Below are positions 14,581 to 17,970 of a stretch of 17,970 nucleotides of DNA, in pieces. Location of the stretch: positions 1 to 17,970 of the forward strand of contig JAUNWC010000003.1 of the NCBI GenBank assembly GCA_030540495.1, in the 5' to 3' direction. Each line of letters starts with the position of its first letter. The first letter of the stretch is position 1. The notes beneath the pieces were generated by a model. The model did not search any database. It was not told the origin of the DNA and saw only the letters and a list, made by a program, of their open reading frames with translations. This stretch comes from Bacteroidota bacterium. Its GTDB lineage: Bacteria > Bacteroidota > Bacteroidia > Bacteroidales > P3. The position numbers and the translations under genes were made by a program.

Positions 14581-14657
14581 GGTCGTATAAGTTATGATAG
14601 ATTGAGATAGGTTGAAGGCTGTGCCTCCAACCCATGCTAACTTATTACAATCTATCT
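14581..14657. repeat. Inverted-repeat element with hairpin core downstream of hutU
   Basis: The core GGTTGAAGGC-TGT-GCCTCCAACC (14610-14632) is a 10-bp stem with one A/C mismatch and a 3-nt loop. On both sides lie roughly 10-bp spaced ATAGGTT/AACCTAT-like units. GATAGATTG (14596-14604) is exactly complementary to CAATCTATC (14648-14656), and ATAAGTTA (14587-14594) to TAACTTAT (14638-14645); these two pairings cross, so they reflect mirrored repeat arms rather than one simple stem. The right arm (14626-14657) is similar, 26 of 32 bases, to 17878-17909 upstream of lpxD. It may also end hutU transcription, but no T-run follows on either strand. Confidence 0.65.
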
Positions 14658-14664
14658 TACAAAA

Positions 14665-16662
14665 TTAAAACATAGAATTTATTAGGTTGTCATCTGCAAG
14701 ATTTGGCAAAGTTACTTGCAAATTAGGATTTTGCTCCATAGCACGTTTTATTGCAAAAATCGCTCCCTCGTTTCTTGCCCAACTTCTACGAGAGATGCCA
14801 TTATTCACATCCCAATAAAGCATGGAAGAAATACGTCTATCCGAAGCCTCTGAGCCGTCTATAACCATACCAAAACCTCCATTTATTACTTCTCCCCAGC
14901 CTACTCCACCTCCATTGTGAATAGAAACCCAAGTAGCACCGCGGAAACTATCTCCTATAACGTTGTGAACTGCCATATCTGCACAGAATTGCGAACCATC
15001 GTAAATATTGGAAGTTTCTCTAAAAGGAGAGTCCGTACCAGAAACATCATGGTGGTCTCTACCCAAAACCACAGGAGCAGAAAGTTTGCCCTCTTTTATG
15101 GCTTTATTAAAAGCAAGTGCAATTTTTGTTCTTCCCTCACAATCAGCATAAAGAATTCTTGCTTGTGAGCCTACAACAAGATGATTTTCCTTTGCTCCCT
15201 TTATCCATTGAATATTATCTCTCATCTGTTGTTGTATTTCTTGAGGAGAATGAGAGGCTATTTCTTCCAAAACTTCCATTGCTATATGGTCTGTCAAATC
15301 CAAATCTTCTGCTGTGCTCGAAGTACATACCCAACGGAAAGGACCAAAACCATAGTCAAAACACATAGGTCCCATAATATCCTGTACGTATGAAGGATAT
15401 TTAAAAGTGCCATCCTCTTTCATTATATCGGCTCCTGCCCTGCTACTTTCCAACAAGAAAGCGTTACCATAGTCAAAGAAATACATACCATTGGCAGCAA
15501 GTTTGTTGATTGCGGCAACGTGTCTTCTAAGAGTAGATTCCACTTCTTTTTTGAATTGCTCTGGATTGTCAGCCATCATTTTTTGAGACTCTTCCAAAGA
15601 AAGCCCTACAGGATAATAGCCTCCTGCCCAAGGATTGTGCAAAGAAGTTTGGTCAGAACCTAAATCTACTTTTATATTCTTTTCTGCCAAATACTCCCAC
15701 AAATCAACCACATTACCATCATAAGCAAAAGAAACTACCTCTTTGTTTTTCTGTGCCTCAAATACTCTATTCATCAATTCATCAAGGTTGGAATAAACCT
15801 CATCCACCCAGCCTTGCTCTTTGCGCTTGTAGGTTGCCTTAGGATTTATTTCTGCAGTTATAGAAACAACACCTGCTATATTTCCAGCCTTTGGTTGAGC
15901 ACCACTCATACCACCCAAACCAGCAGTAACAAACAATTTTCCAGCCAAACCTTCTCCATTCTTGCTTACCTTACGACCTGCATTCAAAACCGTAATAGTA
16001 GTACCATGAACTATACCTTGTGGTCCTATATACATATAAGAGCCGGCGGTCATTTGTCCATATTGAGAAACACCTAAGGCGTTATATTTTTCATAATCGT
16101 CTTGCGAAGAATAATTTGGAATAACCATACCATTGGTTACCACAACACGAGGAGCATCCTTATGAGAAGGATACAAACCCATAGGATGACCAGAGTACAT
16201 AACAAGAGTTTGCTCGTCTGTCATTGTTGCTAAGTATTTCATAGCCAAACGATACTGAGCCCAATTCTGAAAAGCCGCTCCATTGCCACCATAAACTATA
16301 AGTTCATGAGGGTGTTGTGCTACTTTTGGGTCAAGATTGTTTTGTATCATAAGCATAATAGCGGCAGCCTGCTTTGATTTTGCAGGATATTCGTTTATAT
16401 TTCTTGCATACATATCATAATCAGGACGATAACGATACATATATATTCTGCCATATGTTTCTAACTCGTGCTTAAATTCAGGAGCAAGAGTAGCATGCAT
16501 TTCTTGAGGAAAATATCTCAAAGCATTTCTCAAAGCCAAGCGCTTTTGCTCTTTATTTAGAATATCTTTACGCTTAGGAGCATGGTTTATTGTTGTATCA
16601 TAAGGCTTTGCCTCTGGTATATAGTTGGGAATACCCTCTAATATTTGTTGTTTAAAATCCAT
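14665..16662 (-). CDS. hutU: Urocanate hydratase (urocanase)
   Basis: Cytosolic NAD+-dependent enzyme that converts urocanate to 4-imidazolone-5-propionate, the second step of histidine breakdown. The NAD-binding block TAGLGGMSGAQPKAG is at 246-260, DQTSLHNPWAGGYYPVG at 337-353, and the family signature FDYGFGPFRWVCTSS at 435-449 with Cys446 equivalent to Pseudomonas putida Cys410. Further conserved stretches are LGRDHHDVSGTDSPFRET (533-550) and HNGGGVGWGEVINGG (582-596). At 665 aa it is about 110 longer than the P. putida enzyme; comparing Cys positions, about 36 extra residues lie before it and about 70 after it. This long form is seen in Bacteroidota. No hutH, hutI or ftcD is in the window. 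It is 32 nt after lpxD with no promoter seen between, so it may be read through from lpxD. Confidence 0.98.
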   Translation of the reverse strand: MDFKQQILEGIPNYIPEAKPYDTTINHAPKRKDILNKEQKRLALRNALRYFPQEMHATLAPEFKHELETYGRIYMYRYRPDYDMYARNINEYPAKSKQAAAIMLMIQNNLDPKVAQHPHELIVYGGNGAAFQNWAQYRLAMKYLATMTDEQTLVMYSGHPMGLYPSHKDAPRVVVTNGMVIPNYSSQDDYEKYNALGVSQYGQMTAGSYMYIGPQGIVHGTTITVLNAGRKVSKNGEGLAGKLFVTAGLGGMSGAQPKAGNIAGVVSITAEINPKATYKRKEQGWVDEVYSNLDELMNRVFEAQKNKEVVSFAYDGNVVDLWEYLAEKNIKVDLGSDQTSLHNPWAGGYYPVGLSLEESQKMMADNPEQFKKEVESTLRRHVAAINKLAANGMYFFDYGNAFLLESSRAGADIMKEDGTFKYPSYVQDIMGPMCFDYGFGPFRWVCTSSTAEDLDLTDHIAMEVLEEIASHSPQEIQQQMRDNIQWIKGAKENHLVVGSQARILYADCEGRTKIALAFNKAIKEGKLSAPVVLGRDHHDVSGTDSPFRETSNIYDGSQFCADMAVHNVIGDSFRGATWVSIHNGGGVGWGEVINGGFGMVIDGSEASDRRISSMLYWDVNNGISRRSWARNEGAIFAIKRAMEQNPNLQVTLPNLADDNLINSMF

Positions 16663-16694
16663 TTTGTTATCTTTTTTTATCTTATTTATCTATC

Positions 16695-17726
16695 TTAATT
16701 TTTACTTTCTTTTAGTTGCTTTTCCAAACACTTGATACGATGCTCCAATTCGGGCAAACGCTTATAGACAACAGCACTTTTCAAAAAATCTCTTAACGAA
16801 AAACTTGGGACACCCATAACAACGGAGTCGTCTTTAACATTTTGCAAAACACCTGTTTTGGCTCCAACTTTTACCCTATTACCTATTTTCAAAGAATTTG
16901 CAAAACCAGACTGACCTCCTATAAAACAATTATCACCTATGGACGTTGAGCCAGCCACACCACTTAGGGCAGACATAACTGTATTTTGTCCTATCTTTAC
17001 ATTATGAGCAATTTGGCAAAGATTATCCAACTTAGTGCCTTTTTTTACTATCGTACTTCCCATAGTGGAACGGTCTATGCAAGTATTGGCACCTATTTCT
17101 ACATTTTCCTCTATGATAACATTGCCAACCTGAGGAATTTTTCTAAAAGTACCATCCTCCAAAGGAGCAAAACCAAAACCATCTGCCCCAACAACCACAC
17201 CAGAATGCAAAATACAATTATCTCCTATAACAGAATCGGAATAAATTTTTACTCCCGCATAAATGGTTACATTGTTGCCTATTTTAACATTTTCTCCAAT
17301 ATAGACTTGTGGATAAATCTTTGAACCATTGCCTATCTCTGCACCTTTCTCCACAACCGCAAACTCTCCTAAATAGATATCCTCGCCCAAACTTGCCTCC
17401 TTATTAACAAAGGCAAGAGAGGAAATTCCATTGCGTTGAGATTTATATTGGTTGTAGAGTTCTAAGAGGCTCGCAAAACTTGAATAAGCATCCTTAACTC
17501 TTATAAGTGTGGCTTTTACATTGTGTTCCAAATGAAAATCTTCGTTAATTATAACCACTGATGCTTGTGTATCATATATATAATGAGCATACTTTGGATT
17601 TGACAAAAAAGCCAAAGCACCTTCTTTACCTTCCTCTATTTTGCAAAGCGAAGAAACCTTTATATTTTCATTTCCTTCTACCCTACCCTTGAGAAACTGC
17701 GCTATTTGTAAAGCAGTAAATTCCAT
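16695..17726 (-). CDS. lpxD: UDP-3-O-acylglucosamine N-acyltransferase LpxD
   Basis: Third step of lipid A synthesis: transfers an acyl chain from acyl-ACP to the 2-amino group of UDP-3-O-acyl-glucosamine, in the cytosol as a trimer. It is 343 aa, the usual length. The N-terminal uridine-binding domain covers about 1-100 (MEFTALQIAQFLKGRVEGNE). The left-handed beta-helix of hexapeptide repeats (IGxx-type) runs about 113-305, with the signature GADGFGFAP (180-188) and the catalytic His241 in CQIAHNVKIG. A C-terminal helix follows (312-342). It shows that the host makes a Gram-negative outer membrane. Its common partners lpxC-fabZ and lpxA do not follow it here; hutU does. A consensus promoter lies 37 nt upstream. 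Confidence 0.98.
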   Translation of the reverse strand: MEFTALQIAQFLKGRVEGNENIKVSSLCKIEEGKEGALAFLSNPKYAHYIYDTQASVVIINEDFHLEHNVKATLIRVKDAYSSFASLLELYNQYKSQRNGISSLAFVNKEASLGEDIYLGEFAVVEKGAEIGNGSKIYPQVYIGENVKIGNNVTIYAGVKIYSDSVIGDNCILHSGVVVGADGFGFAPLEDGTFRKIPQVGNVIIEENVEIGANTCIDRSTMGSTIVKKGTKLDNLCQIAHNVKIGQNTVMSALSGVAGSTSIGDNCFIGGQSGFANSLKIGNRVKVGAKTGVLQNVKDDSVVMGVPSFSLRDFLKSAVVYKRLPELEHRIKCLEKQLKESKN

Positions 17727-17762
17727 CTTTTTTAGATATTATTTGTATCCATTTTTATCCTG

Positions 17763-17792
17763 CAAAGATAAAATAAATTTAATGACTACAAA
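17763..17792 (-). promoter_or_regulatory. Bacteroidota-type promoter for lpxD
   Basis: On the minus strand TTTG (17792-17789) and TATCTTTG (17770-17763) are separated by 18 nt. The -7 element matches TAnnTTTG exactly and continues TATCTTTGCAG, the same 11 bases as at the rpsL promoter. The predicted start near 17757 leaves a leader of about 30 nt before the lpxD ATG. No Shine-Dalgarno is present. Confidence 0.7.
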
Positions 17793-17812
17793 AAAATACG
17801 AAACAAATTCTT

Positions 17813-17827
17813 ACAGGCACAGCCTGT
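17813..17827. repeat. Short perfect hairpin sharing its core with the hutU-downstream element
   Basis: ACAGGC-ACA-GCCTGT is a 6-bp perfect stem with a 3-nt loop. Its central 11 bases AGGCACAGCCT are the same as the core of the element at 14616-14626 in the opposite orientation. It is followed by TTTT on the plus strand, but no plus-strand gene is present. It lies upstream of the lpxD promoter. Confidence 0.55.
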
Positions 17828-17870
17828 TTTATTGGGCAAAGCCGTTACTTTCTATAATACGCTTATGTGT

Positions 17871-17919
17871 CTCCTATTCCAACCTATGCTAACCTAAAAC
17901 AACCTATTTTAACCTATAA
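17871..17919. repeat. Short decamer array upstream of lpxD
   Basis: On the plus strand units start AACCTA at 17881, 17891, 17901 and 17911, exactly 10 bases apart, preceded by a degenerate unit CTCCTATTCC at 17871. The last four bases of each unit vary. The stretch 17878-17909 resembles 14626-14657 (26 of 32 identical, including a 16-base block with one difference), in the same orientation. There is no coding sense in it. It looks like part of a dispersed intergenic repeat family; the window shows only two members. Confidence 0.65.
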
Positions 17920-17943
17920 AACAGCCTGAGGCTGTTTTTTTTT
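17918..17943. terminator. Perfect 9-bp hairpin, probable intrinsic terminator
   Basis: AAAACAGCC (17918-17926), loop TGA, GGCTGTTTT (17930-17938), followed on the plus strand by five more T. On the minus strand the stem itself ends TTTT before ATAGG. It could end a minus-strand gene lying beyond 17970, upstream of lpxD, or work in both directions; no plus-strand gene that would need it is seen in this window. Confidence 0.55.
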
Positions 17944-17970
17944 AATTGCCAATTAAAACTCAAATTTGAC

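Noticed and set aside
14610..14632. Intrinsic terminator for hutU
   Set aside because: The hairpin is strong but no T-run follows it on the minus strand (TATCTCAATC comes next). It may still stop transcription in another way, so I listed it as a repeat.
14196..14664. A tRNA or other known structural RNA in the 469-bp gap
   Set aside because: No cloverleaf-like set of arms, no CCA end and no familiar small-RNA pattern could be found by eye on either strand.
17871..17919. The decamer array as a CRISPR array
   Set aside because: Units are 10 bp with only six constant bases and no spacers of 25-40 bp; no cas genes are nearby.

Overview
The window is a low-GC (by eye) stretch of a bacterial chromosome in which every supported gene is on the minus strand, so transcription runs from high to low coordinates. 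The protein sequences and the gene order point to the phylum Bacteroidota, most likely order Bacteroidales. The reasons are: str and S10 operons joined with no tuf between fusA and rpsJ; a zinc-free 89-residue uS14; secY followed directly by map with no adk; a GDSAY-type methionine aminopeptidase; a long (665 aa) urocanate hydratase; and promoters matching the Bacteroidota consensus TTTG / TAnnTTTG. Most start codons lack a Shine-Dalgarno sequence, as is normal for this phylum. I cannot name genus or species.

Layout in the direction of transcription. (1) 17970-17727: no gene; a strong perfect hairpin, a short array of decamer repeats, a second hairpin and a consensus promoter for lpxD. (2) 17726-16695: lpxD, lipid A biosynthesis. 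(3) 16662-14665: hutU, histidine catabolism, 32 bp downstream and possibly co-transcribed. (4) 14664-14196: a 469-bp gap. Its distal part holds an inverted-repeat element related to the array upstream of lpxD; its proximal part holds a consensus promoter and a leader of about 235 nt. (5) 14195-387: 26 complete genes in one unbroken run: rpsL-rpsG-fusA-rpsJ-rplC-rplD-rplW-rplB-rpsS-rplV-rpsC-rplP-rpmC-rpsQ-rplN-rplX-rplE-rpsN-rpsH-rplF-rplR-rpsE-rpmD-rplO-secY, with map (6) truncated by the window edge at position 1. rpmD (59 aa) is a short gene I located by translating the gap between rplO and rpsE.

How the genes work together: the long run encodes ribosomal proteins, elongation factor G, the SecY translocon channel and the N-terminal methionine-removing enzyme, meaning peptide synthesis, export and first maturation. 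Gaps are 3-51 nt, with two overlaps (rplX/rplE by 1 nt, rplC/rplD by 10 nt). The only larger gap is 94 nt between rpsJ and rplC, and it holds a bulged hairpin. lpxD and hutU are functionally unrelated to each other and to the ribosomal run.

I found no defence system, mobile element, CRISPR array, tRNA or rRNA, and the coding part is an ordinary housekeeping region. The signals worth a second look are non-coding: two related repeat elements flanking the lpxD-hutU block, a structured str leader with a possible leader peptide, the rpsJ-rplC hairpin, and strong Shine-Dalgarno sequences at rplF and rpmC, which stand out in a lineage that mostly lacks them.
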